A stretch of DNA of 64,000 nt from an uncultured Desulfovibrio sp. (lineage in GTDB: Bacteria; Desulfobacterota; Desulfovibrionia; Desulfovibrionales; Desulfovibrionaceae), in assembly GCA_913063155.1 (NCBI GenBank), contig CAJXYU010000003.1, positions 310,001 to 374,000 on the forward strand. The letters are read 5' to 3'. The notes beneath the pieces are model-generated. The model saw only the letters and a list, made by a program, of their open reading frames with translations. It searched no databases and was not told the DNA's origin. Positions 43,882-52,672 of this stretch are shown one piece after another. Positions within the stretch are counted from its first letter, which is position 1, and each line of letters opens with the position of its first letter. A program made the position numbers and the translations under genes.

Positions 43882-44811
43882 TCAACTCAGGAAATCCCTG
43901 CCCCAACGGATCAGGTTGATGGTCACCAGCAGAGCGCCCTCCCAGCGGCGGACCTTCCAGCCCGTACGCAGGAAGATGAGCACCAGTCCGACCATGCCCA
44001 CCAGGACCATGAGACTGCCGCGCGCCTCTTCCGAAACGCCGAGCGGCCGCATGAGGCAGGTCAGGCCGAGCACGCCCGCGAAGTTGAAGAAGTCGCTGCC
44101 GATGAGGTTGCCCAGCAGCATGTCGTTGCGGCCCTTGACCGAAGCGGCCAGGCAGGTGACCAGCTCGGGCAGCGAAGTGCCCGCGGCCACGATGGTTACG
44201 CCGATGACCCAGGTGGAAACGCCCAGCGCCGTGGCGATGGCCGTGGCGGCCGTAACCATGAGATGCCCGCCGATGGCGATGCCGACAAAGCCGCCGAGAA
44301 GCAGGAACCAATCATACCATTTGGCCGCGCGCTCGGGCAATTCCTCCAACTCGTCCTCGCCCGGAGATTCCTTGAGCCGCGCCAGCCAGATCAGATACAG
44401 CGCCAGGGTGGCCATGAGCCCGAAGCCGAACAACCGGCCAAGCTCGCCCGTGAAGGACATGAGCAGGATGGCCACGCAGCAGCCGAAAAGCAGCAGGCCG
44501 TCCCGATAGACGAGCTTGCGGCCCGTGGGCAACGGCTTGATCATGGCCATGAGCCCGAGGATGAAACCCAGGTTGAAGATGTTGGACCCCACCACGTTGG
44601 ACAGGGAAATGGCTTCATGCCCTCTGAAGGCGGCGTTGACCGTGACCAGAAACTCGGGAGCGGACGTGCCGAAAGCCACGATGGTCAGTCCGATGACCAG
44701 CTCCGAAACATTGTACTTGCGTGCGATGAGCGAGGCCGAGGTGACGATACAGTTGGCGCCGCCCCAAAGCAGGACGACGGCCATGAAAAAGTAGAATATG
44801 TTTAAGGCCAT
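43882..44811 (-). CDS. CaCA-family Na+/Ca2+ (or K+) antiporter
   Basis: 309 residues from ATG 44811 behind AAGGAT; the track adds 12 residues. Ten or eleven membrane helices arranged as two inverted repeats with the alpha motifs VAFGTSAPEFLVTVNAA ... SNVVGSNIFNLGF and VAAGTSLPELVTCLAAS ... GNLIGSDFFNFAG. These acidic alpha repeats bind Ca2+ and Na+. It exports calcium from the cytoplasm in exchange for sodium. The gene stands alone downstream of the PP-loop gene; no regulation is visible. Confidence 0.93.
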   Translation of the reverse strand: MALNIFYFFMAVVLLWGGANCIVTSASLIARKYNVSELVIGLTIVAFGTSAPEFLVTVNAAFRGHEAISLSNVVGSNIFNLGFILGLMAMIKPLPTGRKLVYRDGLLLFGCCVAILLMSFTGELGRLFGFGLMATLALYLIWLARLKESPGEDELEELPERAAKWYDWFLLLGGFVGIAIGGHLMVTAATAIATALGVSTWVIGVTIVAAGTSLPELVTCLAASVKGRNDMLLGNLIGSDFFNFAGVLGLTCLMRPLGVSEEARGSLMVLVGMVGLVLIFLRTGWKVRRWEGALLVTINLIRWGRDFLS

Positions 44812-44876
44812 GAGTAATCCTTGTTTTCTTCTCACGCAGTAGTGCAATAGAGGCGGGAAGGAAGCAAGGGGTTATT

Positions 44877-45002
44877 TCAGTTCTCCGGCCCCACGCTTTC
44901 AGAACGCTCAAAAAGCACGGCCTGCTCCGTCATCGAGAATATCGGGACCGCTTGCTTTTGCGCGGCGCGCCGCACGTCCTTGAGCTCCTCGCCGCCTTGC
45001 AT
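44877..45002 (-). CDS. Small 41-residue hypothetical protein (candidate)
   Basis: A short frame directly after the PP-loop gene stop reads MQGGEELKDVRRAAQKQAVP and ends FERSESVGPEN. Codon use is GC-rich at third positions as in the neighbours, and the protein would be acidic-basic and soluble. No strong ribosome site is seen, but it lies only nine bases beyond the upstream stop codon, so coupling is possible. Too short for the ORF track. Not recognised. Confidence 0.3.
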   Translation of the reverse strand: MQGGEELKDVRRAAQKQAVPIFSMTEQAVLFERSESVGPEN

Positions 45003-45010
45003 CCCATCGG

Positions 45011-46090
45011 TTAATCGTGTTGTTCCAGTGCTTCGGCCAAAGCCTGTTTCCAGGGTTTGACCAGGTCCTGCTTGGGCTCCTGCCAGTCCACCGAGGTCTC
45101 GCGCCGGGGCTCCACCTCAAGTTCGACGATTTCGTCCCTGTGCGAAACGGACACCTTGACCGGCCGCCCCGTGGCTTCGAAATGCTTCACTGCCTTGGAT
45201 GCATAGGAGGCGGTCAGTTCGGCCGCCGCACGGATGGTCTCCCGATCCCATTCGCCCGCGTCCGTGGGACGCCCCAAACTCACGGGACCGGGGAAATCCA
45301 CGGTCTTGAAGAAATAGTCGGCGCTGCGGGCCAGCTTCTCCAGGCGCTTGTTTTCCACCTGCTTGCGGCCCATGGACAGCCAACGGTGGTCCGCCCAGAC
45401 CTGTCTGCCGACCTGCGCCACCACGAAGTCCATGGGATGCGGCGCGGCCTTTTCCTGCATGATCTTGATGAACCGTCCCGCCGCACTGGCCTCGGCCAAT
45501 ACGCACCCGCCTGCCGGCGTGGGAATTTCCGTGAAACCGTAACGTTCCCTGGCCATTTCCAGCTGCGGCTTCCGGGTGCGCCCCACAATGCCCATGAGCC
45601 TGTCGCGGTCCACCAGGCCGCTCTCTTCCATGGGAGTCGGCTCCAGTTTCAGGGCGCTCAAAGGCCGCAGCAGCACGTCCTGCACGTCCGCCTGTTTACG
45701 GATCAGGCTCATGGCGTCGCGGCGCTGGCTCATGGGCCGCTGCCCCATGACCTCGCCGGAAATGAGAAACTTCGCACCGTATTTTTCCATGAGGCTCTTG
45801 GCCTTGCGCAGCATCATGATCTTGCAGTCCACACAGGGGTTGAGCCATTTCCCGTAATTATGGGGTGGCCCTGACAGCATCATGTCCACGTAGTCCCGGC
45901 TGATGTTCACTTCCACGACATCAATGCCGTAGAGCTCCTTCCATGCGTCGAACTTGTGCGTCTTGCCGAAAAAAGGTGAGGTGAAATGCAGACCGAGCAC
46001 CGTCAGTCCCTGGTCCTGAATCAACTTCACCGCCAATATGGAATCCAGCCCGCCCGAAAGCAGAGCCAATGCGTCGTATTGTTTTGCCAT
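45011..46090 (-). CDS. PP-loop ATP-pyrophosphatase, tRNA thiolation-like (ThiI/MnmA-related)
   Basis: 359 residues. The N-terminal PP-loop LALLSGGLDSILAVKL and a CxxC-type pair in LNPCVDCKIMM identify an adenylating sulfur-transfer or tRNA-modifying ATPase of the ThiI/MnmA-related group. Further motifs are SGEVMGQRPMSQRRDAM and IPTPAGGCVLAEAS. Similar delta-proteobacterial proteins are annotated as thiouridylases; the exact tRNA position is not shown here. The C-terminal part (about 230-350) resembles an NFACT-R-like RNA-binding module. GGCGCATGG precedes the start. Confidence 0.75.
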   Translation of the reverse strand: MAKQYDALALLSGGLDSILAVKLIQDQGLTVLGLHFTSPFFGKTHKFDAWKELYGIDVVEVNISRDYVDMMLSGPPHNYGKWLNPCVDCKIMMLRKAKSLMEKYGAKFLISGEVMGQRPMSQRRDAMSLIRKQADVQDVLLRPLSALKLEPTPMEESGLVDRDRLMGIVGRTRKPQLEMARERYGFTEIPTPAGGCVLAEASAAGRFIKIMQEKAAPHPMDFVVAQVGRQVWADHRWLSMGRKQVENKRLEKLARSADYFFKTVDFPGPVSLGRPTDAGEWDRETIRAAAELTASYASKAVKHFEATGRPVKVSVSHRDEIVELEVEPRRETSVDWQEPKQDLVKPWKQALAEALEQHD

Positions 46091-46428
46091 GCGCCGTCCC
46101 TTACGCGAGGTTCAGGGGAGAGGCAAGGTCAAGCGCGAGCCTCTTCCGGGAAAAAGCACACGATTGCTCCCTGAATCAGTCGGTTGCACCTTCGCCCGGC
46201 CGCTTTTCCGCCTCAAGCTTACCGACATTGGCAGCCTCCTCTTCGGGCAAACCGGCAAACTCCCCGCCTGACCTATTTCCCACCGCGGTCAGCACTTTTT
46301 CACGCTTTTTAATTATAGCATTATAAATTCAAAATTCACTTTACGAACATCAAAGTTGGGGCAAATGTCGAATCAGGGAACATTCATCCGGCGCCCGGAT
46401 CATGCAGATGCATCAACAAGGAGTCGTT
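46091..46428. other. Gap upstream of the HBM-type chemoreceptor
   Basis: 338 bases, AT-rich near 46300-46350 (TTTTTAATTATAGCATTATAA). No ORF with support and no clear terminator; the short ORFs here read as noise. A promoter for the MCP is expected in the AT-rich part, but no close -35/-10 pair stands out. Confidence 0.35.
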
Positions 46429-48405
46429 ATGCTTAACAATCTGAAATTGGGAACAAAGCTCGGCATGGGGTTTGGACTCGTTTTGCTGCTGACGGCAGTG
46501 GTGGCTTTCATCGGATTCAACGGCATGAGCAATGTCGAGGATCGCGTCGACAAGGCCGATGACGTGAACAGGCTTGTCAGGTTCATCGTGGAGAGCCGTG
46601 TTCAGGAAAAGAACTACATGCTGCGCAAGGATGAGAAGCTGCTCACCACGCATGCCGACACCCTGAAACGACTTTACGAACAAACGGCTGCAACGAGCGA
46701 CAAGTTCGACCAGCAGATCAACAAGGACCAGATGGCCCAGGTGACGGCGGCGGTCAAGGAATACGAACAGGCATTTTCCGGATATATCGCCCTTGAAAAA
46801 GTGAAGAACAACGCGATGCGGGAGATGCGGTCCAACGCCCAGACGGCATTGGACGAAACCGAAGCTCTTCGGGCGGACCAGAAATCGGAATTCGCGAATC
46901 TCCTGGATTCGGGAATAGCCGGCAGGAGCGACCTTGAAGACAAGCTGCGCAAGGCGGACGACGCCAACCGCATCATAAAATGGTTTCTTGACGCCAGGAA
47001 GAACGAAAAGGAATTCATCATTTCCGGTGAAGAGAGCTACCTTGCGAAGAACCAGGAAAGCCTGAAGAACATTTTCGCTCTCGTTGAGGAACTGAAGCAA
47101 CGGTTTCGCAACCGATCGAACCTTGAACAACTCGACCGCATGGCCAACGCCTTGCGGCTCTACCAGGAAGAATTCCGTCAATTCACGGACAGCATGGCAA
47201 AGCAGAGCGAATCTGAAACCGCCATGGTGGCGGCCGCCCGCAGGGCGGACGAGGTCTGCCGCGCCGCACGGGCGGATCAAAAGGCAAAGATGTTGAACGA
47301 GATGACCAACGCAAACGTGACGAGCGGCATCACCGCAACCGCCGCACTCGCGCTGGGCGTAATCATCACGATTCTCTTGACCCGGGCCATCACTCACCCC
47401 GTTCGACAGGGCGTCTATTTCGCCAAAAGGCTGTCCGAAGGCGATCTCACGCAGACCATTGAGGTCTACCAAAAGGATGAGATCGGCATTCTGGCCGAAG
47501 CCCTCAGAAACATGAAGGACAGGCTGTCGGAAGTCGTTTCCGATGTTCAGTCGGCCACCGAAAATGTTGCGGCGGGAAGCGAAGAACTCTCCGCCTCTTC
47601 GGAATCCCTGTCCCAGGGGGCGACGGAACAGGCGGCGTCCATAGAAGAAGTTTCTTCTTCCATGGAGCAAATGGCGGCAAACATCAGCCAGAACGCGGCA
47701 AACGCCAAGGAAACCGATACACTGGCAGCCAAGGCCGCCTCCGACGCAAAGGAAAGCGGAACAGCGGTCGCCCAAACCGTCGAGGCCATGAAGAGCATCG
47801 CGGAGAAGATCTCCATCATTGAAGAAATCGCCCGCCAAACCAATCTTCTCGCTCTCAACGCAGCCATCGAAGCCGCCCGGGCAGGTGAGCACGGCAAAGG
47901 CTTCGCCGTAGTGGCGGCGGAAGTTCGACAGCTGGCGGAGCGTTCGGGAACGGCTGCGGCTGAAATCAGCGAGCTCTCCTCCACCAGTGTCGAGGTTGCC
48001 GAAAAGGCGGGAACAATGCTCCGGGAACTGGTTCCGGACATTGAAAAAACCGCTTCCCTGGTCCAGGAAATCACTGCGGCCAGTGATGAGCAGAATTCGG
48101 GCGCGACACAAATCAACCAGGCCATCGGCCAGCTCGACACGGTCATCCAGCAAAACGCCACCGCTTCCGAGGAGATGGCATCCACGAGCGAGGAATTGTC
48201 AGGCCAGGGCCAGCAACTCCAGATAACCATGTCTTTCTTTACCGTGAACGGCAACGGACACGGTAAACCCAAAAGGAGATTGGTGGCCACCACGACACCC
48301 GTTGGAGCGCTGCCCGCTCCGGCCGTCTCGGATCCCGGTGCGAGCACCCCGGGTCCTGAACTCCAAATGGGAGACGACTCCGAACAAAACTTTGAACGGT
48401 TCTAG
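46429..48405 (+). CDS. Methyl-accepting chemotaxis protein with helical sensor and C-terminal pentapeptide
   Basis: 658 residues from ATG 46429 behind AAGGAG; the track adds nine residues. TM1 about 11-29, a long helical periplasmic domain (about 30-290) of the helical-bimodular type, TM2 about 292-312, HAMP ([18 protein letters not shown]), then the signalling hairpin with [20 protein letters not shown]. The last five residues NFERF fit the CheR/CheB tether pattern x-[aromatic]-x-x-[aromatic] (E. coli NWETF) at the end of a 50-residue flexible linker. Ligand unknown. Confidence 0.92.
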   Translation: MLNNLKLGTKLGMGFGLVLLLTAVVAFIGFNGMSNVEDRVDKADDVNRLVRFIVESRVQEKNYMLRKDEKLLTTHADTLKRLYEQTAATSDKFDQQINKDQMAQVTAAVKEYEQAFSGYIALEKVKNNAMREMRSNAQTALDETEALRADQKSEFANLLDSGIAGRSDLEDKLRKADDANRIIKWFLDARKNEKEFIISGEESYLAKNQESLKNIFALVEELKQRFRNRSNLEQLDRMANALRLYQEEFRQFTDSMAKQSESETAMVAAARRADEVCRAARADQKAKMLNEMTNANVTSGITATAALALGVIITILLTRAITHPVRQGVYFAKRLSEGDLTQTIEVYQKDEIGILAEALRNMKDRLSEVVSDVQSATENVAAGSEELSASSESLSQGATEQAASIEEVSSSMEQMAANISQNAANAKETDTLAAKAASDAKESGTAVAQTVEAMKSIAEKISIIEEIARQTNLLALNAAIEAARAGEHGKGFAVVAAEVRQLAERSGTAAAEISELSSTSVEVAEKAGTMLRELVPDIEKTASLVQEITAASDEQNSGATQINQAIGQLDTVIQQNATASEEMASTSEELSGQGQQLQITMSFFTVNGNGHGKPKRRLVATTTPVGALPAPAVSDPGASTPGPELQMGDDSEQNFERF

Positions 48406-48434
48406 GCCCAGCAGGATCGTTTGAGCGGGAGCCA

Positions 48435-48468
48435 GCGGGGAAAGCCTTTGAAGCAAGGTTTTCCCCGC
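48435..48468 (+). terminator. Terminator after the 46-48 kb MCP
   Basis: GCGGGGAAAGCCTT pairs imperfectly with AAGGTTTTCCCCGC, followed by TCTCTTT. Confidence 0.65.
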
Positions 48469-48657
48469 ATCTCTTTCCCCTTCCCTTCCAAGGCCTGCCG
48501 CCCGGCCCCCCATAACGCTCAAGCAGCCCCATAACCACCCATCCGATTTTTTTGAGCGCCGACATCCCGTATCCCCATATTGCCACAAGGCCTTTCGTGC
48601 GTTATGACGCACGGGATGGCATTGCCACCGTACGCAACCACGTACAAGGACACACAA

Positions 48658-49206
48658 ATGAAAATGGAAAGCTGCAGGAAGATAATCGCCGAAAGACTGA
48701 AATCATGCCGCAGGGAAAGAGGCATGAGCCTGGATGCGACAGCCAAGGCCACCGGAGTCTCCAAGGCCATGCTCGGCCAGATTGAGCGGCAGGAGTCGAC
48801 TCCGACGATCGCGACCTTGTGGAAGATAGCGACAGGACTGAATATTTCCTTTTCTTCGTTCTTTTTCAACGCGGTGCGGCCGATTTCCGGCACGGACATA
48901 TTTCCCGACGATCCCACCATGAACATACGGGTGATCTTTCCCTTCGACGCATTCACCCAGATGGAGATGTTCGAATTCACCCTGACGGAGCATCACCACC
49001 AGCGTTCTTCGGCCCATCAGGTCGGCGTCATTGAGCATATCGTCCCCCTGGAGGGAACCGTGGAGATGTATTACGATGGCGAATGGCGCCGCGTTTCCCC
49101 GGGAGAGGCCTTGCGCTTCCATGCGGACCAGCCTCACGAATACAGGGCGGTCACCGAGAAAGCCGTCTTCCAGAACATCCTCTGCTACGCGTACATGCAT
49201 AGCTGA
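48658..49206 (+). CDS. XRE-family regulator with C-terminal cupin domain
   Basis: 182 residues from ATG 48658 (AAGGA upstream; the track adds 26 residues). The N-terminal helix-turn-helix reads MSLDATAKATGVSKAMLGQIERQ, a typical XRE pattern. The C-terminal half is a cupin beta-barrel with VGVIEHIVPLEGTVEMYYDGE and FHADQPHEYRAV, as in sugar- or amine-sensing regulators of the HipB-cupin kind. The cupin ligand is unknown. It is followed by the transglutaminase gene on the same strand and may regulate it or itself. Confidence 0.85.
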   Translation: MKMESCRKIIAERLKSCRRERGMSLDATAKATGVSKAMLGQIERQESTPTIATLWKIATGLNISFSSFFFNAVRPISGTDIFPDDPTMNIRVIFPFDAFTQMEMFEFTLTEHHHQRSSAHQVGVIEHIVPLEGTVEMYYDGEWRRVSPGEALRFHADQPHEYRAVTEKAVFQNILCYAYMHS

Positions 49207-49296
49207 CCACGACCTCTCACGCCCTTTCCCCGGGCTTTCCGACTGCCGCATTTGGCAATGCCTCATTTTCAATACGACCAGTTCAGGAGTACCCCC

Positions 49297-50736
49297 ATGC
49301 GCCTCACTCTCTTCTGTCTTTCCATTCTAGCCACACTGCTGGGCGGCGGCACCGCCGTTCGAGCCATGGAGCTGAGCCTGAAGCCGCTGGAGGAATATGG
49401 GGCTCAGGCCAAAACTCCGGCCCAGAAAAAGCTGCTCAAATGGAAATGGAAACTCGTCAACGATGAATTTCCCTACACGGAAAAGCAGGCCCTCAAGGTT
49501 CTCGGGAAAGCCTACCCGGGCAAGCCTGAAAAAAAATTGAAGGCGTGGCTGGCGGAACCGGGCATGACTTATGTCCGAATCAAAGGAAAGAAACGATACT
49601 TCGTCAAGATCGTCGAGAACATCTGTTTTCGCCACCCCGACCTCATTCGCGCGGATATCAAAGGAAGCCGCCCGTTTTATGACCAACTCCAAGACATCGT
49701 CTTCGCTCCCGCACGGTCGAACTACCCGTCCGACTGGGCTCATCCCTATGTCAATCCGGTCACCTACCGAGGTAAAATCGCCATAAACATCCCACGTAAA
49801 AAACTCCCGAAGAAAGGGAAGTTCGAAGTATGGGCGCCGCTCCCCATAGCAACTTCGTCCCAGAAATGGCCGCGCGTGCTGAGCGTTGATCCTAAACAAT
49901 ACCTCACCACCGTGCCGCGCACCGACGGCGACATCGGGCAGATGCATTTCGCCTTCCCGCTCGAAAAGCTTGAAAAGGATCTCGCCATCACCGTCGAGTT
50001 CAGTTTCAGCCACTACCAGCAGCGTTTTCAGGTAGTCCCGGGCAAGGTGCTGCCATACCACAAGGGCAACCACGAATATCGGCAATATACGCGCTCCTTT
50101 GCCAACACCGCCTTCACTCCGGCCATCGGCGCCAAGGCCCGCGAGATCGTTGGAAGCGAAAAAAATCCGTATCTGGCCGCACAAAGGATCTACCGATACA
50201 TCGTGAACAACATTCCATACAGCCTTGTGCCGCACGGCACCGTGCAGATACTCGGCCTGCCCGAGTCGATCTATGTGCATCAAGGCGGCCATGGCGACTG
50301 CGGGGCTCAAAGCATGTATTTCTCGGCCCTGTGCCGGTCACTGGGCATTCCGGCGAGGTCCACGGGCGGCTATCAGGCAATCCCGGTCTTTTCCGGCACT
50401 CACTTCTGGGCCGAATTTTACGTGGAAGGCTACGGATGGCTGCCGGTGGATCCCACCGTGGCCGAAACAGCGGACTGGACCGACGAAATCAGCGAGCAAC
50501 AACGCCGCACGTTCAAGGACTTCTTCTTCGGCAACCTGGATCCTTATCGCTTCGTGATCCAGAAGGATGTGGACATTCCGCTCACCCCCAGGCCCTCCTC
50601 CGAGACGATTCTCGCTCCAGGCAGGCCCATGTTCGTGCTCCAGTCGCCCGTCGCCGTCTGCACCACCTGTTCGGACGATCCGTTGGAACTTGTGGAGCAA
50701 CACACCAGCATCACCTACGAGCCGGTTGACAAGTAG
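49297..50736 (+). CDS. Exported transglutaminase-like cysteine protease domain protein
   Basis: 479 residues from ATG 49297 behind CAGGAG; a signal peptide (RLTLFCLSILATLLGG) indicates export. The catalytic triad of the transglutaminase-like fold is visible: Cys in GGHGDCGAQSMYFSAL, His in SGTHFWAEFYVEG and Asp in WLPVDPTVAETADW. The N-terminal half (about 25-280) is a separate beta-rich domain. Such proteins cleave or cross-link cell-surface proteins or peptides. The gene follows an XRE-cupin regulator. The C-terminus has a CTTC pair that might form a disulfide. Confidence 0.8.
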   Translation: MRLTLFCLSILATLLGGGTAVRAMELSLKPLEEYGAQAKTPAQKKLLKWKWKLVNDEFPYTEKQALKVLGKAYPGKPEKKLKAWLAEPGMTYVRIKGKKRYFVKIVENICFRHPDLIRADIKGSRPFYDQLQDIVFAPARSNYPSDWAHPYVNPVTYRGKIAINIPRKKLPKKGKFEVWAPLPIATSSQKWPRVLSVDPKQYLTTVPRTDGDIGQMHFAFPLEKLEKDLAITVEFSFSHYQQRFQVVPGKVLPYHKGNHEYRQYTRSFANTAFTPAIGAKAREIVGSEKNPYLAAQRIYRYIVNNIPYSLVPHGTVQILGLPESIYVHQGGHGDCGAQSMYFSALCRSLGIPARSTGGYQAIPVFSGTHFWAEFYVEGYGWLPVDPTVAETADWTDEISEQQRRTFKDFFFGNLDPYRFVIQKDVDIPLTPRPSSETILAPGRPMFVLQSPVAVCTTCSDDPLELVEQHTSITYEPVDK

Positions 50737-50923
50737 CCTGGCGAAATGCGGGGAACCTTTTGAAAACCACCTTACGGGCCGACCATCGTACAAATACGAA
50801 TACGAAATACGCAGATGGTGGTGCGGCACCGGCCATGAAAGCAACACACTTGGCGCACCCAACACCAAAAGAACAAAACTATGGAATTAGAGAATATCCA
50901 AAAAAACGGAGCCCCATAAGAAT

Positions 50924-51238
50924 ATGTATTTTGAAATGAGGACATACACCATACGGACAGGCATGATTGCCGACTACATGAAACTTTTCGAAGAAGTGGG
51001 CTTGCCCATCATATCGCAGTATGCGGAACTTGTTGGGTATTGGTACACTGACATCGGAGAATTGAACCAAGTCGTCCATATATGGAAATACGACAGCTTG
51101 GACCAGCGGACCATCAGCCGCAAAAAACTCTATGAAGACGAGAAATGGCAGACAAAATTTCTGCCGGAAGCGATGCGCATGCTGGAAAAACAGGAAAATA
51201 AAATCATGCATGCCACCGGTTTTTCTCCAATACAATAG
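50924..51238 (+). CDS. NIPSNAP-family small protein
   Basis: 104 residues. MYFEMRTYTIRTGMIADYMK with a C-terminal QVVHIWKYDSLDQR matches the dimeric alpha-beta barrel NIPSNAP family, whose bacterial members have no settled function. The flanking DNA is AT-richer than elsewhere and the 187 bases before it contain no feature, so lateral acquisition is possible. A GGAG lies about 16 bases upstream of the ATG, rather far for a ribosome site. It lies between the transglutaminase and recA. Confidence 0.75.
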   Translation: MYFEMRTYTIRTGMIADYMKLFEEVGLPIISQYAELVGYWYTDIGELNQVVHIWKYDSLDQRTISRKKLYEDEKWQTKFLPEAMRMLEKQENKIMHATGFSPIQ

Positions 51239-51439
51239 AGCACAACTCCCGAATCCCTTACCGACGAAGAAATTCTGCAATAAAAACCGTTCCCGGACAA
51301 CTTCACGATCAGCCTCTTGTCGCCGGCCCGCCCCACCTCTCTCCTGTTGCCGACCGCAACACGATCTGCTATCGAGGGTAGTTGCTCATATGTCGTTGTC
51401 AAAACCCGGCTGAGACGCCGGTTCCCCGAAGGAGAAAAC

Positions 51440-52498
51440 ATGGCCAGGAAAGCTTCAAATCCTGAAGACCTGCGCAAGGAAGCACTCGGCACAGCCATCA
51501 CCACCATCGAACGCAAGTTCGGGAAGGGATCCATCATGCGCATGGACGACGCAGCGCTTACCGCGATCCCCACCATCCCCACCGGCTCCATAGGCCTGGA
51601 CATGGCCCTGGGCGTGGGCGGCATCCCGAAAGGACGCGTCATTGAGGTGTATGGCCCCGAATCCTCCGGTAAGACAACGCTGTCCCTGCATCTCGTGGCC
51701 GAGACGCAGAAGGCTGGCGGCACCGCCGCCTTCATCGACGCCGAACACGCGCTGGACCTGCAGTATGCAAAGCGCCTCGGCGTCAACACCGAAGACCTGC
51801 TCATCTCCCAGCCCGACTACGGCGAACAGGCCCTGGAAATCGCGGACCTGCTGGTGCGCTCCGGCGCCGTGGACATCGTGGTCGTGGACTCCGTGGCCGC
51901 GCTCATCCCGCAGGCCGAACTGGAAGGCCAGATGGGCGAAACCCAGGTGGGCGGCCAGGCGCGCCTCATGTCGCACGCCCTGCGCAAGCTCACCGGCTCC
52001 ATCCACAAGTCCAAGTGTTCCGTGGTCTTCATCAACCAGATCCGCATGAAGATCGGCATGACCGGCTACGGCAACCCCGAGACCACCACCGGCGGTAACG
52101 CGCTCAAGTTCTACGCATCCGTGCGCATGGACATCCGCCGCATCCAGACCCTCAAGGACAAGGACGAGTCCTACGGCATTCGCGCCCGCATCAGGGTCAT
52201 CAAGAACAAGGTGGCCCCGCCCTTCCGCGAGGCGCTGGTGGACATCCTCTACGGCACCGGCATGTCGCGCGAGGGCGAGCTGCTGGACATGGGCGTGGAG
52301 CTCGGCGTGGTGGACAAGTCCGGCGCATGGTACGCCTTCGGGTCCGAGCGCCTGGGCCAGGGCAAGGAAAACGTGCGGCAGTATCTGGTGGAGAACCAGG
52401 ACATTGCCGAACAGATAGAAGTGAAATTGAAAGAACACCTCGGCATAGGTCCTTCCTCTTCCGAAGAAGAGGGAACCCCTGAGGGGGCCGAGGCGTAA
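51440..52498 (+). CDS. recA: Recombinase A
   Basis: 352 residues from ATG 51440 behind AAGGAG (the track adds 41 residues). Walker [14 protein letters not shown], the Walker B strand [17 protein letters not shown], and DNA-binding loop region [14 protein letters not shown] are standard. RecA promotes strand exchange and, when bound to single-stranded DNA, triggers cleavage of LexA/S24 repressors; the S24 protein at 38.1 kb is a candidate client. No SOS box was recognised in the upstream 200 bases. The acidic tail [14 protein letters not shown] is family-typical. Confidence 0.97.
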   Translation: MARKASNPEDLRKEALGTAITTIERKFGKGSIMRMDDAALTAIPTIPTGSIGLDMALGVGGIPKGRVIEVYGPESSGKTTLSLHLVAETQKAGGTAAFIDAEHALDLQYAKRLGVNTEDLLISQPDYGEQALEIADLLVRSGAVDIVVVDSVAALIPQAELEGQMGETQVGGQARLMSHALRKLTGSIHKSKCSVVFINQIRMKIGMTGYGNPETTTGGNALKFYASVRMDIRRIQTLKDKDESYGIRARIRVIKNKVAPPFREALVDILYGTGMSREGELLDMGVELGVVDKSGAWYAFGSERLGQGKENVRQYLVENQDIAEQIEVKLKEHLGIGPSSSEEEGTPEGAEA

Positions 52499-52516
52499 TC
52501 ATATTACCCGTCGAGG

Positions 52517-52541
52517 ACGCCCCAGCTTCAAGCTGGGGCGT
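52517..52541 (+). terminator. Terminator after recA
   Basis: ACGCCCCAGCT-TCA-AGCTGGGGCGT, 11-bp arms, followed by TTCGTCGTCTTT. Confidence 0.85.
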
Positions 52542-52553
52542 TTCGTCGTCTTT

Positions 52554-52633
52554 ACCGCCTGTTGAAAATGGTCAGATTGCGGCGTTGCCGCGAAAAAAAG
52601 CTCCTGGCGCTCAAGCCATTTTGAACAGCCGGT
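52554..52633. repeat. Inverted-repeat element between recA and alaS
   Basis: ACCGCCTGTTGAAAATGG (52554-52571) and CCATTTTGAACAGCCGGT (52616-52633) are near-perfect inverted repeats (16 of 18 positions) around a 44-base core with a GCGGC-GTT-GCCGC hairpin. It looks like a dispersed palindromic repeat or a degenerate mini-element; whether other copies exist could not be checked here. Confidence 0.5.
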
Positions 52634-52672
52634 CGAGAAAGACAAATCTAGACAGTGAGAGAGTGTGACAAC

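Noticed and set aside
51239-51439. SOS box upstream of recA
   Set aside because: No convincing LexA-type palindrome was found in the 200 bases before recA.
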